From Plotosus lineatus (taxonomy: Eukaryota; Chordata; Actinopteri; Siluriformes; Plotosidae), in NCBI GenBank assembly GCA_024760905.1, contig CM045750.1, positions 12,316,919-12,380,918 of the forward strand: DNA of 64,000 nt. The letters run 5' to 3'. The position numbers and the translations under genes were made by a program. Position 1 is the first letter of the stretch. Each line of letters opens with the position of its first letter. The notes below the pieces were generated by a model that worked only from the letters and a program-made list of their open reading frames with translations, was not told the DNA's origin and did not search any database. Shown in pieces: positions 20,301 to 30,130 of the stretch.

Positions 20301-20940
20301 TCTCTATTGTAAGTTGAACTATTTTTAATTTTGATAAAGGTACAATGTTATGCAGAGGTGTACTAATAATTTTATAGACAAATAATACGACTTACTACCA
20401 CGTGGGGCGTGAAATGTTTTTTCCTTCCTAGAGGGGGCGCCACAGAAAACACAGAAATTAAAAAGCACGGACTTGAATCCCAGTCCTGACTTCACCCATA
20501 CCGCAGATCATCCATCTGATATGAAGCCACTGTCATTTTCGACCTCGAAAGACGAACAACAGACTTGGAATGTTAGAATCTGCACATTGCTCTGCAGATG
20601 TGTTGTACTGCCTGGCTGTGTGTACCTTTTAATGAAACTGCTTATTTAATTTATTAACGCAACAAAACACCGGTATACTTCAATACAAATCCAACCAAGT
20701 CAAATATTCCCTCTGTTCTTATTTGCCATTGCAGGAACCGATAAATTTTTATTCATAACCGCTATTTGATTTCCCTCAGCATCTGAAACAACAACAACAC
20801 AAGCTGGCTAATATTCAAGCTAACCATCAGAGTATATCTTCCACGGTTCTTACCAGATTCTTCAGCTGATTTGCTTGTTCTTTATGAAAGTCCAATTTCG
20901 CCAGAGATGTTGGTCTGTACTTATCAACCCATAAACTCAT
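12564..20940 (-). CDS. rfc3: Replication factor C subunit 3 (rfc3), complete, nine exons
   Basis: RFC3 is one of the four small subunits of the clamp loader RFC, an AAA+ ATPase that opens PCNA and loads it at primer-template junctions in the nucleus. Nine minus-strand exons (20854-20940, 19714-19851, 19486-19553, 19288-19385, 18882-19063, 14521-14657, 14169-14267, 12880-12949, 12564-12755) total 1071 nt, which is 356 codons plus stop, the human RFC3 length. Every junction has GT/AG and the phases join. Visible motifs are the start [20 protein letters not shown], Walker [11 protein letters not shown] (exon 2), Walker B-like LLTEVDRL (exon 5), the arginine-finger SRC motif in [10 protein letters not shown] (exon 5), and the C-terminal collar ending [13 protein letters not shown]. 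Nothing looks broken. Introns contain SINE, hAT and mariner-like insertions. Confidence 0.97.
12880..12949 (-). CDS. rfc3: rfc3 exon 8
   Basis: 70 nt. Its first base completes an Arg codon with exon 7, then [23 protein letters not shown]; the donor reads GTGGAG. The spacing equals human RFC3. Confidence 0.95.
13347..13647 (+). mobile_element. SINE-3 copy with perfect 15-bp target-site duplication
   Basis: The third tRNA-headed family: head gccggtggcgtaatggttag, B-box-like ggttgtgtgttcgaatccc, then 'ctaagacccccgggcaaggt', 'ctgcgatggactagtg' and a tail 'gtgtaaaaagccc'. It is flanked by atagtaaacaacagt at 13332-13346 and 13648-13662. It lies in rfc3 intron 7. Other copies are at 28987, 34216 and 57572, all in plus orientation. 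Confidence 0.92.
13663..14168 (-). other. rfc3: rest of rfc3 intron 7
   Basis: No gene is recognised. There is a poly-T run near 14012-14025. Nothing else stands out. Confidence 0.8.
14169..14267 (-). CDS. rfc3: rfc3 exon 7
   Basis: 99 nt. Its first base completes Gln with exon 6, then [20 protein letters not shown] and [12 protein letters not shown], ending with AG of the next Arg codon. The donor reads GTTAGT. Confidence 0.95.
14521..14657 (-). CDS. rfc3: rfc3 exon 6
   Basis: 137 nt, encoding [20 protein letters not shown], then [20 protein letters not shown] and TCRVQ. This is the lid domain after the ATPase core; [13 protein letters not shown] is the sensor-2-type region. The donor reads GTGAGT. 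Confidence 0.95.
15695..16747. mobile_element. Mariner-like element containing a second one
   Basis: The outer ends cagggatccctcactttcc and agcgagggatcactg are inverted, with TA on the left and CA on the right. This end sequence belongs to a mariner/pogo-type family as I recall it. The inner element is at 15953-16558. No transposase ORF remains. Confidence 0.6.
15953..16558. mobile_element. Inner mariner-like element
   Basis: The left end is cagacgctccccagcttac and the right end is gtaagtggggaacatctg, imperfect inverse copies. It is nested in 15695-16747. A left-end relative is at about 59994 (agatgctccccaacttacg). It contains a (CT)n tract at 16102-16124. Confidence 0.6.
17262..17300. repeat. 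(AAT)n microsatellite
   Basis: About 13 tandem ATA/TAA units in rfc3 intron 5. Confidence 0.95.
18222..18570 (+). mobile_element. Degenerate SINE-2 copy
   Basis: The recognisable words are 'ggtggcgtagacgttagcag', 'tcctccaggtactct', 'tcctcccacagtct' and a tail 'aatggattaagtggttaatt'. It is aged, with many changes from 23754-24090. Confidence 0.6.
18882..19063 (-). CDS. rfc3: rfc3 exon 5 (Walker B and SRC motif)
   Basis: 182 nt. It encodes [40 protein letters not shown] and [25 protein letters not shown] is the RFC3-type Walker B and SRC carries the trans-acting arginine. The donor reads GTAATT. Confidence 0.97.
19288..19385 (-). CDS. rfc3: rfc3 exon 4
   Basis: 98 nt, with the split Ser codon first, then [20 protein letters not shown] and [12 protein letters not shown]. 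The donor reads GTCAGT. Confidence 0.96.
19486..19553 (-). CDS. rfc3: rfc3 exon 3
   Basis: 68 nt, encoding [22 protein letters not shown] and two bases of the next Ser. The donor reads GTAAG. Confidence 0.96.
19714..19851 (-). CDS. rfc3: rfc3 exon 2 (Walker A)
   Basis: 138 nt, encoding [40 protein letters not shown] and [15 protein letters not shown] is the ATP-binding P-loop. The donor reads GTAAGT. Confidence 0.97.
19960..20470 (+). mobile_element. hAT element remnant in rfc3 intron 1
   Basis: The same family as 242-853: shared words 'cctggggaacatgc', 'gtacgagaattaagtgtaat' and 'cctagagggggcgccacaga'. Both ends are eroded (final aaaaagcacgg). The remaining intron up to 20853 shows nothing further. 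Confidence 0.75.
20854..20940 (-). CDS. rfc3: rfc3 exon 1 (start codon)
   Basis: 87 nt. ATG at 20938-20940 on the minus strand has A at -3, then [20 protein letters not shown] and QANQLKNL. The donor reads GTAAGA. The length and sequence fix the start, since human RFC3 begins [10 protein letters not shown]. Confidence 0.97.
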
Positions 20941-21004
20941 GTTGAATTCTAGAAATTACTGAATGTAAACATTTATGTGTCCGAACGCACTGCCTGGTTG
21001 CTAC

Positions 21005-21014
21005 TCCCGCGAAA
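21005..21014 (-). promoter_or_regulatory. rfc3: E2F-like site in rfc3 promoter
   Basis: On the minus strand this reads TTTCGCGGGA, which fits the E2F consensus TTTSSCGS. It is about 65-75 bp upstream of the rfc3 start codon. E2F control is established for many replication genes; its use here is inferred. Confidence 0.55.
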
Positions 21015-21249
21015 TACAACAAGCCCGCGTATAGGAAACTGTCATACTGCTGTAGTACGGAAGGCGCAGAGGGACAAACAATCGCGTTTTGTAAAACCAC
21101 CGTGAGCAGTCAGTCGCGCATCCAGTACGTACTTTACAGAATAAAGTAGGGGCGCAGTAGAAACTGATAGGATCGTGGAATGGACTCTATGAAATGAGAT
21201 GATGTGGTTTAACATGTTTAAAAAAGTAAATATAAGTGGGGATATTACA

Positions 21250-21575
21250 GCATTCATTCATTCATCCATCTTACTTTGGGTCTTTGGGAGGCTGGTGCCC
21301 ATCTCAACCGCTGGGTGAGGGCAGAGTACACCCGGAACAGCTCGCCAGGCCACCGCAGGGCTGAAACATGCTGACGGCAACCCAAAGGCCTACTCTTAAT
21401 GAGAATCAGCAATGATTCTTTTTACCTGCCTTTCACCATAGACAGTGAGAGATGTAGCTGGCCTTTGATAACTCATTTAACTGCACTGAGGGGGGTCAGT
21501 GTGACAACTCAGTGATAGTGGGACTTGAACCCGTGACCTGTGGATCAGTAAGCCAGCACCCTGCCACTGCTCCTA
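21250..21575 (-). mobile_element. SINE-1 copy
   Basis: A minus-strand SINE-1 with recognisable tail and head words ('gagggcagagtacacccgga', 'agtgggacttgaaccc'). A second, tail-only copy lies at about 21645-21765. Confidence 0.8.
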
Positions 21576-21829
21576 TTGCAACATATAGTTAAATTAAATA
21601 ATTTGCTTATTATTAAAACAAAAGCTGTGATTGTGGACCATTCATTCATCCATTCATTTTCTGAACCGCTTAAACCGAATTAGGGTCCCAGGGAGGCTTA
21701 CACCCATCTCAGCTGAGGGTGGGGTGCATCCTGGACAACTCGCCAGGTCATCACATGGCAGCCCTAAAGATTTTAATTTAAATTACCAGAGATAACTGGA
21801 CCTGTTGCTTAGGGCCATTCGGTCTCCGT

Positions 21830-23150
21830 ATCACCAGAGCCAGAACTTCGTCCGCATTGGTAACAACAGGTCGAATTTGTTTCCAGTGACGGTTGGAGTA
21901 GGCCAAGGCTGTCCTTTGTTACCAAATCTGATCATAATTTTTATGGACTGAATTTCTAGGTGCAGTCTCGCCATTGAGGCCTTCTGGTTTGGTGGCCATT
22001 GGATGTCGTCTCTGCTTTTTGCAGATGTTGTTGTCCTTTTGGCTTCACGAGTCCAGGACCTCCAGCTCTCATTGAAGCGATTCACAGATGAGTGGGAAGC
22101 AGCTGGGATGAGAATCAGCACTTTCGAGTCTGAGGCCATGGCTCCCAGTCAGAGAAGGGTGGAATGCACCCTCTGGGTCTGGAATGAGGTCCTGCCCCAA
22201 GTGGAGGAGTCAAGTACATTATTTCGAGCTCGTGTTCATAAGTGAGGGAAGGATGGAGTGGTAGATCAACAATTGAATCGCTGCAGCCTCTGCTGTAAAA
22301 CAGAGCTTGGATCAGTCCGTCGATGTGAAGAGGAAGCTGAGCCGCAAAGCTCTCAATTTACCAGTCGATCTACACTCTAGCCTTTACCTATGGTCACGAG
22401 ATTTGGGTAGTGACTGAAAGAACAAGATCATGGATACAAGTGAATGAAATGAGCTTCTCTTGCAGGGTGACGGGGCTGTCCCTAAGAGATAGGGTGAGAA
22501 GCTCAGCCATCCGGGAGGAGCTCGGAGTAGAACTACTGGTCCTCTGCACTGAGAGGAGTGAGTTGAGTTGGCTCGTGCATCTGGTTAGAATGCCTTCTGA
22601 ACGTCTCCATGGTGTGGTGTTTCGAGCATGTCCAACCGGGAAGAGTTGACCTAGAACATGCTGGAGGGACTATGTCTCTTGGCTGGTCTGGGAATGCCTC
22701 TGTGTGTCCCCTAAAGTGCTGAAGGACGTGGCTGGGGAGAAGAACGTTCATCAGTTCAGTTCATTTTCTGTACCCGCTTAATCCTAATATGGGTCGCAGG
22801 GAGGCTGGCGCCCATCCCAGCCAACTTCGGGCGAGGGCAGAGTACACCCTGGACAGCTCGCCAGGCCATCGCAGGGCGGAAACACGCTGACGGCTTTGCA
22901 GCCTACTCTTGTCGAAAGTCAGCAATGGTTCTTTTATATGCCTCACACCATAGACAGTGAGCGACATGGCTGGCCTTTGATAACCCAGTTAGCTCCACTG
23001 GGGGGGACAGTGACAACCTTGTGGAGAGTGGGACTCGAACCCCCAACCTTTGGATCAGCGATCCAGCGCCCTCTACCACTAGACCACCACTGCCCCGGGA
23101 GAAGAACGTCTGGACCTCATTGCTTAGGCTGTGTGTCCTGAAGCCTGCCT
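21830..23150 (+). mobile_element. Broken non-LTR retrotransposon RT fragment
   Basis: Plus-strand reading frames with several breaks give GVGQGCPLL-like, LLFADVVVLLASRVQDLQLS, LVLCTERSELSWLVHLVRMP and FRACPTG, all recognisable parts of a non-LTR reverse transcriptase. The catalytic FADD is FADV here, and stops and frameshifts break the frame, so it is inactive. A SINE-1 at 22748-23096 splits its 3' part; the 3' end resumes at 23097. The clade is not assigned. Confidence 0.75.
22748..23096 (-). mobile_element. Full-length SINE-1 inserted in the LINE fragment
   Basis: One of the cleanest copies. It is flanked by gggagaagaacgt at 22735-22747 and 23097-23109, a perfect 13-bp duplication of the host LINE sequence. 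On the minus strand it has A-box-like TGGTCTAGTGG and B-box GGTTCGAGTCC in the tRNA-like head, then a body, then the tail cctaatatgggtcgc-type (inverse). Confidence 0.95.
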
Positions 23151-23264
23151 GCATGTAATTTCACTTCTGATAGACAGTTCAATAATAAGACATACACTTG
23201 GTAATTCCAACAGAGGGCGCTGTACACATTTCTGTCGCTGATCCATACTGTTTGGTACTGTACA

Positions 23265-23395
23265 TTCATTCATGCATTCATTTTCTGAGCTGCTTTGTCC
23301 TAATTAAGGTCGTGGGAAGGCTGGTTCCCATCTCAGCCAACTCCGGACAAGGGCAGGGTACGCTATGGACAGCTTCTAGGCCATTGCAAGACTGT
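23265..23395 (-). mobile_element. SINE-1 tail fragment
   Basis: Only the 3' tail region is present ('attttctgagctgctttgtc' to 'ctaggccattgcaagac'). A short echo of SINE-1 ('acaccctggacagc') also occurs at 23584-23597. Confidence 0.6.
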
Positions 23396-23753
23396 TTGGT
23401 ACGCAGAAAGGAAATCTTCAGGCAGGAAATATGAAAACTATACTTGCTGTCAGCCACTCTATTCCAACTTAAATTTTGCTGGTGCTTGGAATTTAGGTTT
23501 TAAATTGTGCAGTAAGTTAAGTATAAGATAATATAAGGTAAATATGAGACAGTATAATGTAGTACAAGGTAAATATAATATGATACACCCTGGACAGCGA
23601 GTCGCAGGGCTAAGGGAAAAAATAGGGATAAGGTAACTAAGGTAAATATAAAGGTACATATAAGGTAAATAAAAGGGAAAAAGCCGAAAGGAAAAGAAGA
23701 AGATAGTATAAGATAAATTTATGGTAAATATAAGGTGGTATGATATCGTATTG

Positions 23754-24075
23754 GTGGCATGGTGGCGTAGTGGTTAGCACGTCCGCCTCACAGCAAGAAG
23801 GCCTGGGTTCGATTCCCAGCCTGGGTGTTTCTATGTGGAGTTTGCATGTTCTCCCCATGCTTGCGTGGGTTTCCTCTGGGTGCTCCGGTTTCCTCCCACA
23901 ATCCAAAGACATGCACAGTAGGTTAATTGGCTGTTCTAAATTGCCCGTAGGTTCGCATCGTGCAGAAGGCAATGGCAAACCACTCCACTAATCCTGCCAA
24001 GAAAAACCTCCATGAAGATGATAACCAGGGTGTTATGCTTCATGGCGGGTCGCCAATGGTCGTGCTACGACTCGG
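23754..24075 (+). mobile_element. SINE-2 with an unusual third tail
   Basis: The head and body are good SINE-2 (ggtggcgtagtggttagcac, B-box gggttcgattccc, 'tttcctctgggtgctccgg'). After 'taaattgcccgtaggttc' the usual tail is replaced by 'gcaatggcaaaccactccac' and 'gccaatggtcgtgctacgac', then an AGAT repeat at 24078-24096. The new tail resembles one I recall from other vertebrate SINEs. Confidence 0.75.
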
Positions 24076-24099
24076 GCACTAGATAGATAGATAGATGAT

Positions 24100-24814
24100 A
24101 TAGAATAAAGTAAATATATGATGTCAAGGTGCTCCAACCAATAGCACCAAATCTGGAACACCTGACATTAATTTACTGCACTTAGGTGTGATAATGGTCG
24201 ATCAACAGTCCCACATTCACATGTGTTTTTTTTTTTTTTTTTTTTTTTTTTGTCTGTTTGTTGTTCAGCGTATGCATTTCCTGTCAGGCAAGAAGTATGA
24301 CAGGAACATTCCATGCAATCACAAAAATGGGTAAGAGGGTCTGCTGGTTGTTGTGTACTGGGTGGACCTTCTGCTTGGAACTTGTGCATTCCTCACCCTG
24401 TGCCAGTTTGCATCTGTTGATGTCCGGTGGATATGACTTGAATACTACCTGACATGCCAGGCTTGAGGCAGAGGATGTCTGCATGTCTGACTGACATGGA
24501 CCGCATGCTCGGTGGACGATTACTGACACATGGGAATTGATGAATACTGGATGTGTAACGGGGTGGGGTGGGGGGACGGGTTGACAGGACAAAACTGACA
24601 ACAGGATAAGTACAGTATATTTCCTGTATACGGAACAGGTCTTCATCAGATTTGAAACAGGCGGTAATGTACATTTTCCGGGTATCAAGAGAGTCTGGAG
24701 CAGCACCAGAGGCGACTTTGCATAATCTGCATAATTAGCACATTCATATAGTAAAACGTTTACTGTTCGCATGCCTTGAGCATACATGAGATACAGTGCC
24801 TTATTTCTTCTAAT
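24100..24814. other. No feature recognised
   Basis: The stretch contains a poly-T run (about 24226-24251) and a G-rich patch (about 24560-24576). The reading frames here have no homology I recognise. Confidence 0.7.
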
Positions 24815-24828
24815 GCATCATTTCACAG

Positions 24829-24949
24829 CCCTGCAATGGCCTGGCGAGCTGTCCAGGGTGTACTCTGCCCTCGCCCTGAGTTGGCTGGGATGGGCACCAG
24901 CCTCCCCGCGACCCTAATTAGGATGAAGCGGTTACAGAAAATGAACTGA
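24829..24949 (+). mobile_element. 5'-truncated SINE-1 with target-site duplication
   Basis: Only the last 121 bp of SINE-1 is present, flanked by gcatcatttcacag at 24815-24828 and 24950-24963. 5' truncation with a perfect 14-bp duplication is the signature of LINE-driven, target-primed insertion. Confidence 0.93.
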
Positions 24950-24963
24950 GCATCATTTCACAG

Positions 24964-26225
24964 TCCATGTGCACAGTTGGTGTACACAATCACTTTGCTG
25001 GCCTTTGTGGTTATACAGTACATTTCTGTGGTCCTGACAATCCTGGCACTGGAACTGATTTATTCATCCTTTGATAGACATCTTTGAACCAGGAGTATTG
25101 AACCTGATCCTCAGCATCTGGTATGTGCATCATCCCATCCAGGCAGGAGCCATGTCTCAGAGTTTACTGGAAGAGAAGACCAGTGATTTAAAAAAAAAGG
25201 GGAAGGTGTGGCTTTGGCTTGGTTGCAATGAAACCTGCACCCATACTAGCCCTTTGAGAATGTGTGCATGTCCCTTATCTGGACATCCCTAATTTTTTTA
25301 TTTGATCATGGTCTATGACTGAGATTTAAACTGACCATTACATCTCGGGTGTAGTTTCAGCACGTCACATGTTCAATAACATGACCGTTGGCTGTTTAGA
25401 AACCTTCAGGCTGAGAATGAGCACCGTTGTTCTCCATCTCTTACTGTCCATCAGTATTTCAGTCCTGTTTCTGTTTCCTGAAGTAAATTTCCAGCATATG
25501 GTCACTTTTTTGAGAAAGAAGTAGACTAACGCAAGACTAAAAGGAATAATTAGAAGAAAAAAAAATTGTCTTATCCAGAGGTGTCTATAGAATCATTACA
25601 GTGGGTACATACTGGATATGCTCAGCCCTTCAGTTCTTCTAAAACATTTGATTGTCCCACCATGTCATGGTCACGCTGGACCCAAAATGAAGAACATGAC
25701 CACAGTGGGATTTTTTTGTTTGTTTGTTTGGTTTTTTTTTTGAGCAGCTTCTTATTAACAATGAAACCACCCAATTCCAGTCGAAGTAAACAAACAACAA
25801 ACAACTCATTATTGTCAAAGTACATTACATACATTGAAATTTGCTTTGTGCCCTGGGCTGTCCACCTGGCGCCAGTTATTGTTCTATCCTTTGATGCTGA
25901 GCGTCAAGCAGGAAGCAACAACTTCCAAATTTTAACGTCTTATGGTATGATACGGCTGGATTCGAACTCCGACCTACCAGAGGATAAAGCGGACGCTCCG
26001 ATAGCACAGGAACTGTGAGATGCAGCTGGACTCTATTGATCTGGTTTTAATATTAACGAAAAAAGATAATAAAGAAAACAAACCCTGTTCTTATTTTACT
26101 ATGAAATAAATGAAAAAGAACCTCTTTCTGTTAATTTTAGTTGGAAACGTTTTCCATCAGTCATGCAGTTACAATATATTGTTATTTCTTTACTTATTGT
26201 GAATTAACGGTGCATTTCTAAACGA
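24964..26225. other. No gene recognised
   Basis: Unannotated intergenic DNA. The 150-codon frame at 25566-26018 has a poly-Phe/T-run origin in part and no recognisable domain. Confidence 0.7.
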
Positions 26226-26640
26226 GCTGTCGTCCTCACAGGAAGACAGTCCTGGGTTCGATTCCTGTACTCAGGCGTTTCTGTGTGGAGTTTGCATGTC
26301 CTCCCCGTGGTTATGTGCGGTTTGGCCGGGTCCTCTGGTTTCGTTCCACAGTCCAAAAACATGAATAGTAAGTGGCTGTTTCATTTAGCTCCTAGCTCTG
26401 AGTATGAATGGTTGTGTGTGTTGGCCCTGCAGTGGTCTGGCAAGCTGTTTAGGGTACTTAGCATAGAGTTAGAAAATACAAAAAATACTGTATGGCTAAC
26501 TAACATATGCTAACAACATTAAAACGTTAAAGATTATTTTTTTATTATTTAAATAAGTGTCATGGTGGCATTGTGGTTGGAATGTCCACCTCACAGCAAG
26601 TCGGTCCTCGGTTAGAGTCAATGGACTCTGCAAGAGCAAT
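26226..26640 (+). mobile_element. Two SINE-2 fragments
   Basis: A 5'-truncated body at about 26230-26480 ('gggttcgattcctgtactca', 'gtggagtttgcatgtcctcc') and a head-only piece at about 26562-26630 ('catggtggcattgtggttgg'). Confidence 0.65.
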
Positions 26641-26812
26641 TCTTAATAATTACGAGTAATTTCTTATATTATTTAAACATAAATCAAACCAAAACATAAT
26701 AATAATTTATATCTGGCTCTATATATAATAAATATTGCTGCTTCTTGTCCCTTTTTGTGTAGAAAATATAAAACAACTATAAAATAAAACAAAATATAAC
26801 CCCACTTTATCG

Positions 26813-26930
26813 TGAAACGTGGCAAGCTGTCCAGGATGTACTCTGCCTTGGATCAGGGTCGGCTGTGATGGGCGCCACCCTCCCTCCCTGTGACCATAAT
26901 TAGGATTAAGCGGTTCAGAAAATGCATGAA
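26813..26930 (+). mobile_element. SINE-1 tail fragment
   Basis: The 3' part of SINE-1: 'gcaagctgtccaggatgtac' through 'aattaggattaagcggttca'. Confidence 0.75.
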
Positions 26931-27205
26931 CATTTCCGTCAGTAATACAGCACTCATTTGCATATGTATACAATGCATGGTGTTCCTTATTTGATATGTA
27001 CGAGTTCTGTTTTACACAGAATTGTGCATGAATTGTATTTGTGCTTTGCTTAATTTTATTCAGAAGTTCACAAGTTTATATCTGATTTGGTGCTTTAATA
27101 TCTATATTATTGTTGATATTAATTTGCCAAATGTGAATTGGGGGATTCACGGCCTATTCTCGTGAGTTCGTGCTGTCATGAGCGTGAAACAGCAGCCTTT
27201 TCAAA

Positions 27206-28451
27206 CTCATTTTATTAATTTTCTGTAACCACTTAATCCTAATTAGGGTCGCGGGGAGGCTGGTGCCCACCCCAGCCAACTCTGGGCGAGGGCAGAGTAC
27301 ACCCTGGACAGCTCACCAGGCCATCGCAGGGCGGAAACACGCAGACAACTTTGCAGCTACTCCTGTCGAAAATCAGCAATGGTTCTTTTACATTAGGGGT
27401 CGGGAACCTTTTTTGACTAAGAGCGCCAAAAAAAAAAAAATTCGCTGAGAGCCACGAATACAATTAAATTGAAAAAGAAGACCAACAATTTGAGAGTATA
27501 ATGAGACTCAGAATTTATTTTAAATGACATTGTCATAACGAAGTTATTTATTAATAAGAAAAGTACTTCTTACTATTAATGCGACTTCTGGTGCTGCATG
27601 GTTTTGCTGATAACTTTGTAGTCTGGTTGATACGTGCTGAGGTTCAGCTTCATGCAGGCGTTTAGGCTTCCATCTGTTAAACGTGACCGCAGGTTGGTCT
27701 TGATGTTTATCAGGTGTGAGAAGGACTGCTTGCATGCATATGAGGAGCCAAACATGGTCAATACGACAGGACTCCCACGCTGCAGTGTTTGCTATGTGAC
27801 AGGACGCGCGTCCCAAGTTTTGGCAATCAGCTTGTCTGCGGGTTGAAGTTTTTCCATGTCCATCCATTTGTGTTTGCTTGCCAGCTCTGCTTGGCTTTGT
27901 GCAAATGAGCTCATCAAAAATGAGGGAAATTTACCTCTTTACTCAAAAACAACATGCGCAGTCTGTGACTGTTGTTATAATCCAATAAAATTAGAGTTTC
28001 AAGGTATCGGACCCGCCCGCATACTGGCGTACAGAAAGGATTGGCTCTCCACTACGTGCCACAGCGACATGTGGCATTTAAAATAGATGTACAGATTTAA
28101 TTGCGTGAGATTTATTCATCTGCTTTTGTTTTATTTGATTGCTTTTTTGTATTTTCATTTAAATGACAGTGAAATTATGTACAGTATTCATTATTCTGTT
28201 AAGAAACGCCACCTGATTTATCTGAGAGCCAGATACAGTCATCAAAAGAGCCACGTCTGGCTTGCGAGCCATAGGTTCCCGATCCCTGTTTTACATGAAC
28301 CTCACACCATAGACAGTTTGAGACATGGCCATCCTTTGAGAACCCAGTTGTCTGCACTGCGGGAACAGTGACAACCCATGGAGAGTGGGGCTTGAACCCC
28401 CAACCTTAGGATCAGTGGTCCAACACCTTTACCACCAGGTCAACACTGCCC
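27206..28451 (-). mobile_element. SINE-1 split by a hAT element
   Basis: The SINE-1 tail and body at 27206-27393 and the remaining body and head at 28297-28451 form one minus-strand copy. They are interrupted by the hAT at 27394-28288, with the 8-bp target duplicated. Confidence 0.9.
27394..28288 (-). mobile_element. hAT element with transposase C-terminal remnant
   Basis: The ends are taggggtcgggaacc and ggttcccgatccctg, inverse of each other. It is flanked by perfect 8-bp repeats ttttacat at 27386-27393 and 28289-28296. On the minus strand about 27580-27770 reads SYACKQSFSHLINIKTNLRS then RLTDGSLNACMKLN, which resembles the hAT dimerisation region at the transposase C-terminus. It is internally deleted and cannot encode a full transposase. 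Confidence 0.88.
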
Positions 28452-28655
28452 TTTCAGTAACCACTTAATCCTAATTAGGGTCGCAGGGAGGCGGGCGCCC
28501 ATCCCAGCCAACTTCGGGCGAGGGCAGTCAAAAGCCAGCAATGGTTCTTTTACAGCCTCACACCATAGACAGTGAGAGACATGGTCGGCCTTTGATAACC
28601 CATTTAGTTGCACTGGTGGGGACGGACAGTGACGACCTGTTGAGAGTGGGGGTTT
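28452..28655 (-). mobile_element. Internally deleted SINE-1
   Basis: It directly adjoins the previous SINE-1. The tail words run into 'gggcgagggcagtcaaaagc', which skips the segment between 'gagtacaccctgg' and 'tgtcgaaag' seen in complete copies. Confidence 0.8.
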
Positions 28656-28986
28656 GAACTAAGTGTGAGAACTTGTCGGCACAATAGCAATTGGTAGAAA
28701 GTGGAAAAGTCTGAGATTTGGTGATAAGAACCAAAAGAAGGGAAACGATTTCAAAAGAAATGAAAAAGATGGTGACATTATAAATATCATGCCGGCCGGT
28801 GTAGGGGTAACTAACACTCGCCTACTGCAGGAAATAATGGTTTCTGAAAGACATTGTGAATCCGATTCCAGTTTATTTCCGAGAGGTACCACTATATTAC
28901 ATCTTTATTTAATATATACCGCGAACTGAACGGGAAAGTTAATAGTTGAATAGGGAATTTAAGTGCGGTTTAAATGCATAAAGGTG

Positions 28987-29292
28987 GGGCCGGTGGTGTA
29001 GTGGTTAGGGTGCTGAGCTCATGATCGGAAGGTTGTGAGTTCAAATCCCAGTTAGCCCACCACTGTGCTTAGACCCCTGGGCAAGGTCTCAACCACAAGT
29101 GTGCCTCTGTCCACCCAGCAGTATAAATGGGTACCAGTAAAATATACTGGGAGGACAACCTGCGATGGACGAGCGTCCCATCCAGGAGGATTTGAACTCC
29201 TAGTTGCTTCACACTACAGAAACCGGGGATAAAGCACCGGCCTGATGAGCCACTGGGCTCAGGTGTAAAAAGCCCAACAGACTTTACCTTTA
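28987..29292 (+). mobile_element. SINE-3 copy
   Basis: The head ggggccggtggtgtagtggt and tail 'ggtgtaaaaagcccaacaga' define the family with the copies at 13347, 34216 and 57572. Confidence 0.88.
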
Positions 29293-29690
29293 CCTAAATG
29301 AATAAAAACTAAAATAAACCACATTTTGCAAGACCCGATAAGTCCGTTTCATCCTCACAGGGAAAGAATTTACTTGGCTAGTTAGTTTTTGCTTCTCTAT
29401 TTTTTATATCAAGGAAAAATTCTCCTCTAATTGTCCTTTAGTTTGGCTGTACACTCACCAAAACAGTGTGAAACTCACCAAAAGACCTTGAGTGTCTGCA
29501 TTAATGAAGCAACACAATCATCTCATGTTTGCATACCTCACAGTGGCCTTGAGTCATTCTTTCCCATGTCAGTACTCTTGTTTGATTTTTTTTTTTTTTT
29601 TTTAGCTGGTACACATTTGCTACACCAGCTCAGTGCACTATGCCTACATGTGAGTTTTAAATTAACTGTAGGTTGGAAAACATAAACCAA
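29293..29690. other. No feature recognised
   Basis: Intergenic DNA with a T run at about 29587-29603. Confidence 0.7.
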
Positions 29691-30130
29691 TCAGCCATTA
29701 TATTAACATCACCCGACTGGTCTGTATCTAGGCAGTTCCATACACACCGAGCTGTAATACACTGCGTTCTGATTGATTCCTATCAGATCCAGCAATAATA
29801 CTTTTAATGGTTTGTGCTGGTCTTCTGTGGGATTAGACCAGACGGAATCACCTTCACGCCACAAGAACATCACTGAGCGTTGGGACCTATCAGACTCTTC
29901 CAGTTAATTTAGATGTCCCTTCTAGGACCAACTTTGGGATGTACTTTCCACCGCATACCAAGACACATCTCACAAAACGTGGTATTTTGGAGATGAGTAG
30001 ATCCAGCTGTTTAACATCACAGTGTGAGTTTTATTAAAGTCATTCAGATCCTGACTTGCTCATTATTCCTGCTTCCAGCACATCAACTTCTACAACTGAC
30101 TTTTCAACTTCATGTATAATACATCGTATT
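29690..30130. repeat. Unclassified dispersed repeat
   Basis: Phrases such as 'aaccaatcagccattatatt' and 'tcctgcttccagcacatcaa' belong, as I recall, to a common fish repeat. A short related piece is at about 8325-8355 ('ttaatgttatggctgatcac'). The class is unknown. Confidence 0.45.

Noticed and set aside
24284..24787. 167-codon minus-strand open frame
   Set aside because: No recognisable domain or codon pattern, and no splice partners.
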